This document shows positions 15,925-23,000 of a stretch of 58,755 nucleotides of DNA, in pieces; positions within the stretch are counted from its first letter, which is position 1, and every line of letters starts with the position of its first letter. Source of the DNA: Acetobacteraceae bacterium (GTDB lineage: Bacteria > Pseudomonadota > Alphaproteobacteria > Acetobacterales > Acetobacteraceae); assembly GCA_024280945.1 (NCBI GenBank), contig JAMXLO010000138.1, positions 1 to 58,755 on the forward strand, read 5' to 3'. The notes beneath the pieces were generated by a model that was not told where the DNA came from, searched no databases, and saw nothing but the letters and a program-made list of their open reading frames with translations. The position numbers and the translations under genes are program-made.

Positions 15925-16404
15925 ATGCTGACGCCTGCCCACGTCGCGGACGCACCTCGAAGCGTGCGGCACATGATGCCGCGGCAATCTTCCGAGCCGA
16001 CCGGAGCTCTGCTGAACAGTCTCGGTCCAATTGAGCACGAGTGGCACATTCTTGTGCTCGGGAATGGCGGTTTGGATCTCATGTGTGCGCTGCTGCAGGC
16101 GGGCGCACCAAAAGTGACGCATCTTTGCTCGCATGAACGACTGGAAGCCGAAAGCGCCAGCCTGGTGATCGTGCCACGAGCGTCGTCGCTGGAGTGGCTG
16201 GAAGCAGCACTTCCTCGTATCCGGCGAGCATTGATCAACAACAGATGTTTGTCGGTCTTTGTTGATCCGTTGCCGGCGACCCGGAGCCGTGTTGAACGCA
16301 TGCTGAAACGGCACGGTCTTTCTGCACTGCGCGCCAAGCGCGCGGCAGGTCGTCTGTTGCTGACTGCCGAAGTGCCCGACTTCGGCCTTTGCCGGTGCGC
16401 CTGA
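15925..16404 (+). CDS. Hypothetical protein, Rossmann-like
   Basis: A 159-aa protein I cannot name. After about 30 weakly ordered residues it shows HILVLGNGGLDLMCALLQAG, a strand-GxGxxDL-helix unit like the first strand and loop of a nucleotide- or SAM-binding fold. ASLVIVPR and then SVFVDPLPATRSRVERMLKRHG follow. It is too short for a full methyltransferase. ATG 15925 has AGGAG about 11 nt upstream; GTG at 15880 is an alternative. It lies just downstream of the TATATG box and 11 bp before the DapA-like gene, so it is probably the first gene of the kdpA1 transcript. Confidence 0.6.
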   Translation: MLTPAHVADAPRSVRHMMPRQSSEPTGALLNSLGPIEHEWHILVLGNGGLDLMCALLQAGAPKVTHLCSHERLEAESASLVIVPRASSLEWLEAALPRIRRALINNRCLSVFVDPLPATRSRVERMLKRHGLSALRAKRAAGRLLLTAEVPDFGLCRCA

Positions 16405-16415
16405 GGGGTAAGAAG

Positions 16416-17348
16416 ATGCGCACTCTCGTCTTTGGCGTCGGTGGCTCACTGACCGCGCTTGCCACGCCGTTTCGCGATACGCTTGTCGACTGGGAGGCTG
16501 CGTCCAATCTGGCCGAACGCCAGATCGATCGCGGGACCGCGGCACTGATCGTGTGCGGCAGCACCGGCGAAGCGGCTGCTCTGACCTTGCCGGAATACGC
16601 GCGCCTGGTGCATGCGGTGGTGGAGGCTGCGTCTGGGCGCGTGCCAGTGATCGCAGGCTGCACCGTCTCGTCTACCGCGACGACCGTCGAGCTGGGTCGC
16701 GAGGCGGCTTCCGCGGGCGCAGACGCGCTGCTATGCGCCGCGCCTCCCTATGTGAAGCCGACGCAGCAGGGCATCGTTGCGCATATCCGGGCGATTGCCC
16801 ACGCGACGGATATCCCCGTGGTGCTCTACGATGTTCCGTCTCGCTCCGGCGTGGCGATCAATGACGACACGGTGGCGCGGCTGCGTGATGCCGAGCTGAT
16901 CATCGGCCTGAAGGATGCCACCGCCGATCTGTCGCGGCCGACACGGCTTCGCGCTCGGTGTGGCGATGCCTTCATGCAGTGGAGCGGCGATGACGCGACC
17001 GCCCCTGCTTACCGGGCGATGGGCGGTATCGGTTGTATCTCGGTCACTGCCAACGTCGTGCCGGCACTGTGCGCGCTCATGCATCGCGCCTGGGACAATG
17101 GCGATCTGGGAAGGTTTGCCACATTGCGCGATCTGCTGGATCCGCTGCATGCGGCGCTGTTCAAGGAGAGCAATCCGATCCCGGTCAAAGCAGCACTCGC
17201 CAGTCTTGGGCTGTGCACCGACGAGATGCGGCTGCCGCTGACCCGGGCCAGCCTGGCGACGCATGAACGGCTGCTGGCGGTGATGCAGCCGGTGGTGCTG
17301 GCGGAGGAGCACGCAGCGCGCCAGCAGTTATTCGCGTCGGCAAATTGA
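16416..17348 (+). CDS. DapA/N-acetylneuraminate-lyase family protein
   Basis: A 310-aa class I aldolase. It shows GSTGEAAAL near residue 49 (substrate carboxylate binding), Tyr138 in VLYDVPSRSG and the Schiff-base Lys166 in GLKDAT, and ends with the family segment FKESNPIPVKAAL. All core residues are therefore present. 4-hydroxy-tetrahydrodipicolinate synthase is the nearest label, but many paralogues act on sugar acids or hydroxyproline products, so the substrate is open. GAGGGG precedes ATG 16416. Its placement between a potassium-response box and kdpF/kdpA-like genes is unusual for a lysine-pathway enzyme. Confidence 0.85.
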   Translation: MRTLVFGVGGSLTALATPFRDTLVDWEAASNLAERQIDRGTAALIVCGSTGEAAALTLPEYARLVHAVVEAASGRVPVIAGCTVSSTATTVELGREAASAGADALLCAAPPYVKPTQQGIVAHIRAIAHATDIPVVLYDVPSRSGVAINDDTVARLRDAELIIGLKDATADLSRPTRLRARCGDAFMQWSGDDATAPAYRAMGGIGCISVTANVVPALCALMHRAWDNGDLGRFATLRDLLDPLHAALFKESNPIPVKAALASLGLCTDEMRLPLTRASLATHERLLAVMQPVVLAEEHAARQQLFASAN

Positions 17349-17419
17349 GGCTGATTGATGCAACAGATGCGGCCTGAACGAAAACGCATTCACGGTCCGA
17401 CAGCCAAAGGGGATACCTC

Positions 17420-17539
17420 GTGGTAGACCTTCTGCTGCTCGTCCTGTTGGCAGTCGCGTTTGTCGGCGCCGTCGGCTATGTTCGAGCGTGCGATGACCTG
17501 ACGTGTACGAGCGGCACGGCCGGGGACCAGACGCCGTGA
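17420..17539 (+). CDS. Kdp-associated small membrane peptide (copy 1)
   Basis: A 39-aa peptide beginning GTG at 17420 behind AAAGGGGA. It has one TM helix (LLLLVLLAVAFVGAVGYV) followed by RACDDL and a short hydrophilic tail. The same design, TM plus YACDEL, is seen in the 27-aa gene at 22793 before kdpF. Its stop overlaps the kdpA1 start (GTGA), implying coupled translation. KdpF-like small subunits stabilise KdpFABC; this peptide lacks the KdpF ending RPEKF and is probably a distinct accessory peptide. Confidence 0.7.
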   Translation: MVDLLLLVLLAVAFVGAVGYVRACDDLTCTSGTAGDQTP

Positions 17540-19242
17540 CGTGGCAGGGCTGGCTGCAGATCGCGGTATTTGCCGCGCTGGTCACCGCCGTGGTGAAGCC
17601 CTTGGGCGGCTACATCATGCGCAACGTTGAGGGCGGAGGCAGGGTCCAACGCGCCTGCTTCCCGCTGGAGCGGGCGCTCTACAAGCTGGCCGGCGTCGAT
17701 CCTGAGCGACAGCAGAGCTGGGTAGACTATGCGATGGCGCTGCTCTGGTTCCACTTGGTCGGGATCGGCGCCCTGTACGCGATATTGCGGCTGCAGAACT
17801 TCCTGCCACTCAACCCGCAGCAGATGGACGCGATGACCCCGGACCTGGCGATGAATACCGCGGTCAGCTTCGTCACCAACACCAGTTGGCAATCCTATGG
17901 CGGCGAGTCCACGCTCAGCTATCTGTCGCAGATGATGGGACTGGTCGTGCAGTCCTTCATGTCGGCCGCTGTCGGCATTTCTGTTGCGCTCGCGTTGATC
18001 CGTGGCTTCACCCGCCGGTCGGCGCAGCATATCGGCAACTTCTGGGTCGATCTGACACGGACAACGCTCTATGTCCTGCTGCCCATGTGCGTGGTCGCGG
18101 CGTTGATCATGATCTCGCAGGGTGTGCCGCAAACATTCAGCCCATATGCCACCGCCACAACGCTCGAGGGCGCGCAGCAGTCGATCGCCCTCGGTCCGGT
18201 GGCGACCCAGAAGGTGATCGCGGTGCTCAGTGGCGACGGCGGCGGCTTCTTCAACGCGAATTCGGCACATCCATACGAGAATCCGACTGGCCTTACCGGA
18301 CTGATACAGATGTTGCTGATCTTCCTGGTGGGAGTGGCGCTGACCAACACATTTGGACGAATGGCCGGTGACCAGCGGCACGGATGGGCGCTGTTCGCGG
18401 CGATGGCGATCCTGTTCGCGGTCGGACTTGCCGTGATCTACGGCAGCGAGGCGCAGCCGAATCCGGCGCTGGCATCATTCCAACTCGATCAGTCTTCCGG
18501 CAATCTGGAAGGCAAGGAAATACGCTTCGGCATCGGCCAGTCGTCGCTATTTGCCACCATCTCGACAGCATCGTCGGACGGTGCGGTCGACTCGATGCAT
18601 GACAGCTTCATGCCTCTCTCCGGCCTCGTGCTGATGGCCAATATGATGGTGGACGAGGTGATCGTCGGCGGTCCTGGCTCTGGCCTCTTCGGGATACTGC
18701 TGTTCGCCATCATCGCGGTATTTGCCGCGGGCTTGATGATCGGCAGGACGCCTGAGTATCTCGGCAAGAAGATCGAAAGCAATGAAGTGAAGATGACGAT
18801 GCTCGCGCTGCTGTGCCCGCCAGCCGCTATCCTTGGCCTTGCTGCGGTCGCTGCCGTGGTGCCAGCGGGTGTGTCAGGGTTGAACAACGCGGGACCACAT
18901 GGGTTCTCTGAGCTGCTTTATGCCTATACGTCGGGAGGTGCGACGAATGGCAGCGCATTCGCCGGGCTGAACGCCAATGCGCCGTTCTATAATTTGACCT
19001 TGGCAGCCGCGATGTTCGCCGGTCGTCTGCTGGTGATCATTCCGGTGCTCTGCGTTGCCGGTACTTTGGCTGCCAAGAGGATCGTGCCTGCTTCAAGTGG
19101 AACATTGCCAACGTACGGCATGCAATTCGTTGGCCTGCTGGTCGGCACTGTCGTTATCGTCGGCGGACTGACATTCTTCCCGGCGCTCGCGCTTGGACCG
19201 GCTGCCGAGCACTTTGCTATGCAGGCTGGCATAGTCTACTGA
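17536..19242 (+). CDS. kdpA: Potassium-transporting ATPase subunit KdpA, orphan paralogue (kdpA1)
   Basis: A 568-aa polytopic membrane protein, full length for KdpA, the K+-selective channel-like subunit of KdpFABC. It keeps the pore-loop blocks NTAVSFVTNTSWQSY, GGGFFNANSAHPYENPT, GGPGSGLFG and NGSAFAGL. The flanks differ from kdpA2 in this window: SGDGGG for GTNGGG, GGPGSGLFG for [14 protein letters not shown] for GNNGS. No kdpB or kdpC follows; the next gene is a ParB-like small protein and then a gene on the other strand. It may pair with the KdpB/C encoded at 24744-27466. GTG 17536 overlaps the upstream peptide by 4 nt. Confidence 0.9.
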   Translation: MTWQGWLQIAVFAALVTAVVKPLGGYIMRNVEGGGRVQRACFPLERALYKLAGVDPERQQSWVDYAMALLWFHLVGIGALYAILRLQNFLPLNPQQMDAMTPDLAMNTAVSFVTNTSWQSYGGESTLSYLSQMMGLVVQSFMSAAVGISVALALIRGFTRRSAQHIGNFWVDLTRTTLYVLLPMCVVAALIMISQGVPQTFSPYATATTLEGAQQSIALGPVATQKVIAVLSGDGGGFFNANSAHPYENPTGLTGLIQMLLIFLVGVALTNTFGRMAGDQRHGWALFAAMAILFAVGLAVIYGSEAQPNPALASFQLDQSSGNLEGKEIRFGIGQSSLFATISTASSDGAVDSMHDSFMPLSGLVLMANMMVDEVIVGGPGSGLFGILLFAIIAVFAAGLMIGRTPEYLGKKIESNEVKMTMLALLCPPAAILGLAAVAAVVPAGVSGLNNAGPHGFSELLYAYTSGGATNGSAFAGLNANAPFYNLTLAAAMFAGRLLVIIPVLCVAGTLAAKRIVPASSGTLPTYGMQFVGLLVGTVVIVGGLTFFPALALGPAAEHFAMQAGIVY

Positions 19243-19367
19243 GTCGCGGTTCGCACCAGTAGCCGCTCCTCCTGAATTGGTGTCGTGCCAGTTTTCCTAA
19301 TCCGTGCTATTACTGAATCGACCTGAAGTCAGATAAACTTCATTCGGCTTTCCAAAAGGCGGGGGCA

Positions 19368-19730
19368 ATGACTGTCCTGGTTGCTGAAGACCGGTCCATG
19401 TGTGTGCAGCCTTATCAGGTGGTGCAGACTGCCTCGGTGGACATTGATCTGTGCAAGCTTGGCTTTCGCTCGCCGATGAGCCCAGAGGCGATCGAGAAGA
19501 AGTTCCGACGGCTACTGAACCTTGGCGACTGCGCCCCGTGGCCACCAATCGTCGGACACTGGGAGAACGAGCGCTTCCTGGTGGACGATGGTCGGCATGA
19601 TTACCTGGCAGCGCTCATGCTCGGCCGAGAGCAGGTATTTGTATGTTGGCTGCAGGACGCGCAGTCGCAGCCGCACCTGCCTGCCGAGCACCCGAATGAC
19701 GGACCGCTACTGCGGCAACCGGCTGGCTGA
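19368..19730 (+). CDS. ParB/sulfiredoxin-like domain protein
   Basis: A 120-aa soluble protein. The segment RFLVDDGRHDYLAALMLGR, with VFVCWL after it, resembles the core xxDGxHRxxAAxxxG helix-turn of ParB N-terminal/sulfiredoxin-fold domains; residues 30-60 may supply the preceding helix. It has no helix-turn-helix DNA-binding domain, so it is not a partition protein. AAAAGGCGGGGG precedes ATG 19368. It lies 125 bp after kdpA1 and is convergent with the stress protein gene. Function unknown. Confidence 0.6.
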   Translation: MTVLVAEDRSMCVQPYQVVQTASVDIDLCKLGFRSPMSPEAIEKKFRRLLNLGDCAPWPPIVGHWENERFLVDDGRHDYLAALMLGREQVFVCWLQDAQSQPHLPAEHPNDGPLLRQPAG

Positions 19731-19781
19731 ATTCCCCTGTGGGTCGACCCCTGTAGTTAAGTTGGTCGCCCGCCTCGATAG

Positions 19782-20795
19782 TTACGGGCAATGCGCTGCA
19801 GGAGTGGGGCGAACGCTACCTGTCGCGCTCGTCCGATTGTAGCACATCGGTTGCCCGCCCGCCGAAAGCGGCCCACGCCGGAACAGCACGTCGCAGGGCG
19901 GGAAATTCAGGAACGCCGAGGAGACGCTGCCGAGAGGTGCCCCCGGTACAGCCTTGGTGTCATGCACCCCCAGGACAAGCAGGTCAGGCTTGCTCGCCCC
20001 CACCTCCTCATCGATGACGTCGAGCGGATGGCCTTCCTTGAAGAGGCAGCTGATCGCACTCGGACCAATGCAGAGACGGGCGAAATCGGACGCCAGCTCC
20101 TGCTGAAGCATGCGGGTAAAGTTGGCACTGGCCTTCCGCCGCAGATCCTCGCGATGCTTCCTTCTTACCCACAGGCTCAGGGGCAGGCTGTAGGCGTGGA
20201 TACAGCGAAAATGTGCTGTGGACGCCAATCTCAGCGCCGAATGCAATGCCTGGCGCGAGGCTTGGGAAAAATCTACGGCGGCCAGCACATTCTGGTACCG
20301 AGCGGTCGGAGCAGTCTGCACTGTGAGTACCGGCAGATGTGTCGCCTGGATGACGCGTTCCATCGTGCAGCAGTGCAGGTGTCCAGCCGCCGCCATGTGA
20401 TGGGCGCCAACCACAATCAAGCCGCAGTCGCGGCGCGCAGCCTCGTCAAGAATCGTCTCTGCGATCCCACCTGTCGCAACGACGACCTGCGCGGGTCCGG
20501 CGTCCAGCATTGGCAGTGAGCCCAGGCGGGTTCGGAGCTCCTCCCTTGCACCAGCCTCCAACTGAGCCGCGGTATGCGCAGGCAGCTGTCGATCTACGAC
20601 GTGCAACACGGTCAACTGAGACCCATGCTGCTCGGCTAACGACGCAGCGCGCCGTATCGGCTGTTCGAAATCGTTGGACAGGTCCGTGGCGACAAGGATG
20701 CTTTGCGCACCGGCACTTTCCAGTGCTTCATCGACTGGCGGCAATAGACGGGAGTGCGAGGTCAATTGCTCTGTCGCCAATACTCGGTCCCCCAT
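19782..20795 (-). CDS. Universal stress protein, tandem UspA domains
   Basis: A 337-aa cytoplasmic protein with two Usp domains. The first (about 30-160) starts SILVATDLSNDFEQPIRRAASLA and ends GLIVVGAHHM and PVLTVQ; the second (about 170-310) starts NVLAAVDFSQASRQALHSALRLA and ends LLVLGVHDT, LGSVSSAF and PPCDVLF. A canonical GxxG(9)GS ATP loop is clear only in part. ATG 20795 is chosen for the GAGAG 7 nt upstream; ATGs at 20816 and 20846 are in frame but lack a ribosome site. It diverges from the TM-protein/beta-barrel unit, with a KdpE-like box in the shared intergenic region, so it may belong to the same K+/osmotic response. Confidence 0.87.
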   Translation of the reverse strand: MGDRVLATEQLTSHSRLLPPVDEALESAGAQSILVATDLSNDFEQPIRRAASLAEQHGSQLTVLHVVDRQLPAHTAAQLEAGAREELRTRLGSLPMLDAGPAQVVVATGGIAETILDEAARRDCGLIVVGAHHMAAAGHLHCCTMERVIQATHLPVLTVQTAPTARYQNVLAAVDFSQASRQALHSALRLASTAHFRCIHAYSLPLSLWVRRKHREDLRRKASANFTRMLQQELASDFARLCIGPSAISCLFKEGHPLDVIDEEVGASKPDLLVLGVHDTKAVPGAPLGSVSSAFLNFPPCDVLFRRGPLSAGGQPMCYNRTSATGSVRPTPAAHCP

Positions 20796-20911
20796 GGCTG
20801 TTCTCTCGGTCAACATCAGTTGAGCGTAAGCTGGCGAGACAGGCATATAAAATCGATGCTGCTTGTCGTCCGGCAGAATGTGTGGAGCAGCGCCCGCCGG
20901 GACGGTGCCAG

Positions 20912-20928
20912 TATATGATTTTTATATG
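20912..20928 (+). promoter_or_regulatory. Putative KdpE site between usp and the beta-barrel unit
   Basis: TATATG-ATTTT-TATATG followed by CGC, an exact 11-bp direct repeat. A weak -10-like TCTATG begins 33 bp after the second repeat. The first gene on the + strand starts at 21042 and the Usp gene on the - strand at 20795. A single TATATG half also occurs on the minus strand at 20844-20849, where it could be the Usp -10. Confidence 0.55.
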
Positions 20929-21041
20929 CGCAAGGCGGCGGCCTGACATCGACTTTCTATGCGCCGCGGCACTAGTTGCACTCACTCGCGCGCCGGTCAG
21001 GTCACGCCTGACAGAACCTGTGGCGCTGTAGGGAGTGCATC

Positions 21042-21227
21042 GTGGCAGAAGTGGATACCGTTCATGCGACGCAGCCGACCAACTTCGCATCGGCGGATCA
21101 GCCGATCCGGGGGCCGGATGACGAATACACGCCCGGCGACTTCCTGCGGCAGTTTGGCTCAGTGATCGCGATCTGCCTCGGTTTGGCGACTCTCGCGCAC
21201 CTCGCGGTGTTTATGGCCGGGGACTGA
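21042..21227 (+). CDS. Small single-TM membrane protein
   Basis: A 61-aa protein with an acidic, polar N-terminal half (about 1-38, PIRGPDDEYTPGDFLRQFG) and one C-terminal TM helix (VIAICLGLATLAHLAVFM). GTG 21042 has GGGAG 8 nt upstream. No known family. It is the first gene behind the KdpE-like box and is followed by the outer-membrane beta-barrel gene 102 bp on, so it may be an envelope accessory of the potassium response. Confidence 0.6.
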   Translation: MAEVDTVHATQPTNFASADQPIRGPDDEYTPGDFLRQFGSVIAICLGLATLAHLAVFMAGD

Positions 21228-21329
21228 CCGAGCCCTGCAGCCATCGACTTGAAGCAATGCAGGCCGTCCTGTGGGTGGCCATGCCGGCCGCCAGTCCAGT
21301 GCGGACGGCAGAATAACTGAGGGGCATCT

Positions 21330-22652
21330 ATGCCGTTCCATCGAGCTCTCGTTCGGCCCACGCGCGTGGCGCGGGGCGCGCTGTGCTACGCGACACTGTT
21401 TCCTGCTGCGGCCCTGGCCCAGCCTGCGCCTTCAGCGGCGGCACCAAGTCCGGCGTCGGCAGCGACTGAATCGCCACCTTCCGGGCTTTGGGTCGATGGC
21501 ATCCACCTCTGGGCTCAGATTGATGCCGGCATCATGGGCAATCCGTCCGGCCCCGCCGATGGCCTGAACTTTGGCCACTTGTTCACCGACCGCGCCAACC
21601 AGGCCGTGATGAACCAGCTTCTGCTGACCGCGAACAAGCCATTGGACCCGAGAGATCCCGACTACCAGTGGGGCTTCAGGCTGCAGTTCATGTACGGCAG
21701 CGACGCGCGGTACACGCAGTTCCTGGGCGAGCTGAACCGCGTCGATCCCAGCTCGCGCTACCAACTCGACGTGGTCGAAGCCAACGTGCTTGCACACGTT
21801 CCTTGGCTGACCGAAGGCGGCGTCGACCTGAGGGTCGGGCAGTATCCAACACCGTTGGGATACGAGACGATCGATCCGTCGACCAATCCCTTCTATTCCC
21901 ACTCCTACATCTTCAACTTTGGCCTGCCGTTCAAGCATACCGGGGCGCTGACTGTTACGCATGTGAGCGGCATGCTTGACATCTACAGCGGGTTTGATAC
22001 CGGGACCAACACGACATTCGGGCCGCTCGGAGACAACAACGGCGCGGTCGGGGGCATTGCCGGGCTCAACCTGACCTTGCTGGATGGCAACCTAACGCTT
22101 CTGGCCCTGACGCATTTTGGTCCGGAACAGGCCACACGCGTCCTGGCGCCACCCGGCGTCAACGCGAACGGCCAGTGGCGCACCTTCAACGACCTCATCG
22201 TTACCTGGAAGGCGACCGACAAGCTGACGCTGGTCACCGAGGCGAACCTGGTCCGCGACGCCTATGGCACAGTGGGCAAGCCAGTGAACGGTTTCGGCGC
22301 GGCGCAGTATGCGTCCTATGCCCTGACCGACACCGTCGCGCTGAACGGCAGGTTGGAATACTGGCGCGACGACAACAACTTCTTTGTGGCCTCGTTTCCG
22401 ACGACGAATGGCTTCGTGCAGGCGCAGCAGGGTTTTGGCCCACCAGTCCACACTGCGCCAGGCTCCAACACGACCTATGGCGCGATGACACTTGGCGTGA
22501 CCTGGAAACCTTCGCTGCCGGCGCCGGTGACAGGGCTGCTGGTGCGGCCGGAGGTCCGTTGGGACCATGCATTCACCGGCAACCATCCGTTCAACGCCCA
22601 GACGGACAATAATGCTGTCACGCTGGGTGCGGACGCCGTGCTGACCTTCTGA
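21330..22652 (+). CDS. Outer membrane beta-barrel protein (BBP2/porin-2-like)
   Basis: A 440-aa exported protein. The signal peptide runs to about residue 30 (LFPAAALAQP cleavage region), followed by an Ala/Pro-rich linker to about 50. The remainder alternates polar and aromatic residues in many short strands and ends in ALTF-like LTF, the C-terminal Phe used by the Bam machinery. Blocks such as WGFRLQFMYGSDARY, DLRVGQYPTPLGYE and FNFGLPFKHTGALTV match the beta-barrel porin-2 group. It has no dedicated neighbour other than kdp genes. Its position between two KdpE-like boxes suggests a porin made under K+ limitation. Confidence 0.8.
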   Translation: MPFHRALVRPTRVARGALCYATLFPAAALAQPAPSAAAPSPASAATESPPSGLWVDGIHLWAQIDAGIMGNPSGPADGLNFGHLFTDRANQAVMNQLLLTANKPLDPRDPDYQWGFRLQFMYGSDARYTQFLGELNRVDPSSRYQLDVVEANVLAHVPWLTEGGVDLRVGQYPTPLGYETIDPSTNPFYSHSYIFNFGLPFKHTGALTVTHVSGMLDIYSGFDTGTNTTFGPLGDNNGAVGGIAGLNLTLLDGNLTLLALTHFGPEQATRVLAPPGVNANGQWRTFNDLIVTWKATDKLTLVTEANLVRDAYGTVGKPVNGFGAAQYASYALTDTVALNGRLEYWRDDNNFFVASFPTTNGFVQAQQGFGPPVHTAPGSNTTYGAMTLGVTWKPSLPAPVTGLLVRPEVRWDHAFTGNHPFNAQTDNNAVTLGADAVLTF

Positions 22653-22664
22653 TGTGCCCGACCT

Positions 22665-22681
22665 TATATGGAATCTATATG
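22665..22681 (+). promoter_or_regulatory. Putative KdpE site of the main kdp operon
   Basis: TATATG-GAATC-TATATG followed by CGCG, an 11-bp direct repeat. TATACG, a likely -10, begins at 22709, 33 bp after the second repeat; no good -35 is visible, as expected for an activator-dependent promoter. The small peptide and kdpF begin at 22793 and 22887. The E. coli KdpE site is also two T/A-rich hexamers 11 bp apart just upstream of -35. Confidence 0.6.
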
Positions 22682-22792
22682 CGCGACTGGCTTACATACC
22701 ATCGATTCTATACGGGCTCGGGGCTAGCTGTTGCGCAACGCAACATGCCCGTCTCATGCGGCGACTTTGTTGCTGACCGGGGAAATCCATCA

Positions 22793-22876
22793 ATGCTCGA
22801 TGTCATCTACATCCTGATCGGCGCCGCCTTCCTGGGCGCCTGCGTCCTCTACGCATACGCGTGTGACGAACTGTGA
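22793..22876 (+). CDS. Kdp-associated small membrane peptide (copy 2)
   Basis: A 27-aa peptide, ATG 22793 behind GGGGAAA: a short N-terminus, one TM helix (VIYILIGAAFLGACVLYAY) and the ending ACDEL. It shares the TM-ACD(D/E)L layout with the peptide before kdpA1. It lies 10 bp before kdpF and is too short for automatic gene callers. Small peptides of this kind are found ahead of kdpF in other bacteria; the role is unknown but probably lies in the Kdp complex or its assembly. Confidence 0.7.
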   Translation: MLDVIYILIGAAFLGACVLYAYACDEL

Positions 22877-22886
22877 GGCTATCGTC

Positions 22887-22976
22887 ATGACCCTCGACTA
22901 CGCCTTGGGCGCGATCGTGACGGTCGGCCTACTCGTCTATCTGGTCTATGCCCTGATCCGGCCGGAGAAGTTCTGA
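22887..22976 (+). CDS. kdpF: KdpF, small stabilising subunit
   Basis: A 29-aa peptide with a single TM helix (LGAIVTVGLLVYLVYALI) ending RPEKF, the diagnostic KdpF ending. In E. coli KdpF sits between KdpA and KdpB and stabilises KdpFABC. It stands between the 27-aa peptide (10 bp upstream) and kdpA2 (24 bp downstream). Confidence 0.9.
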   Translation: MTLDYALGAIVTVGLLVYLVYALIRPEKF

Positions 22977-23000
22977 GCGGGATCACGAGGAGCAACGCTT

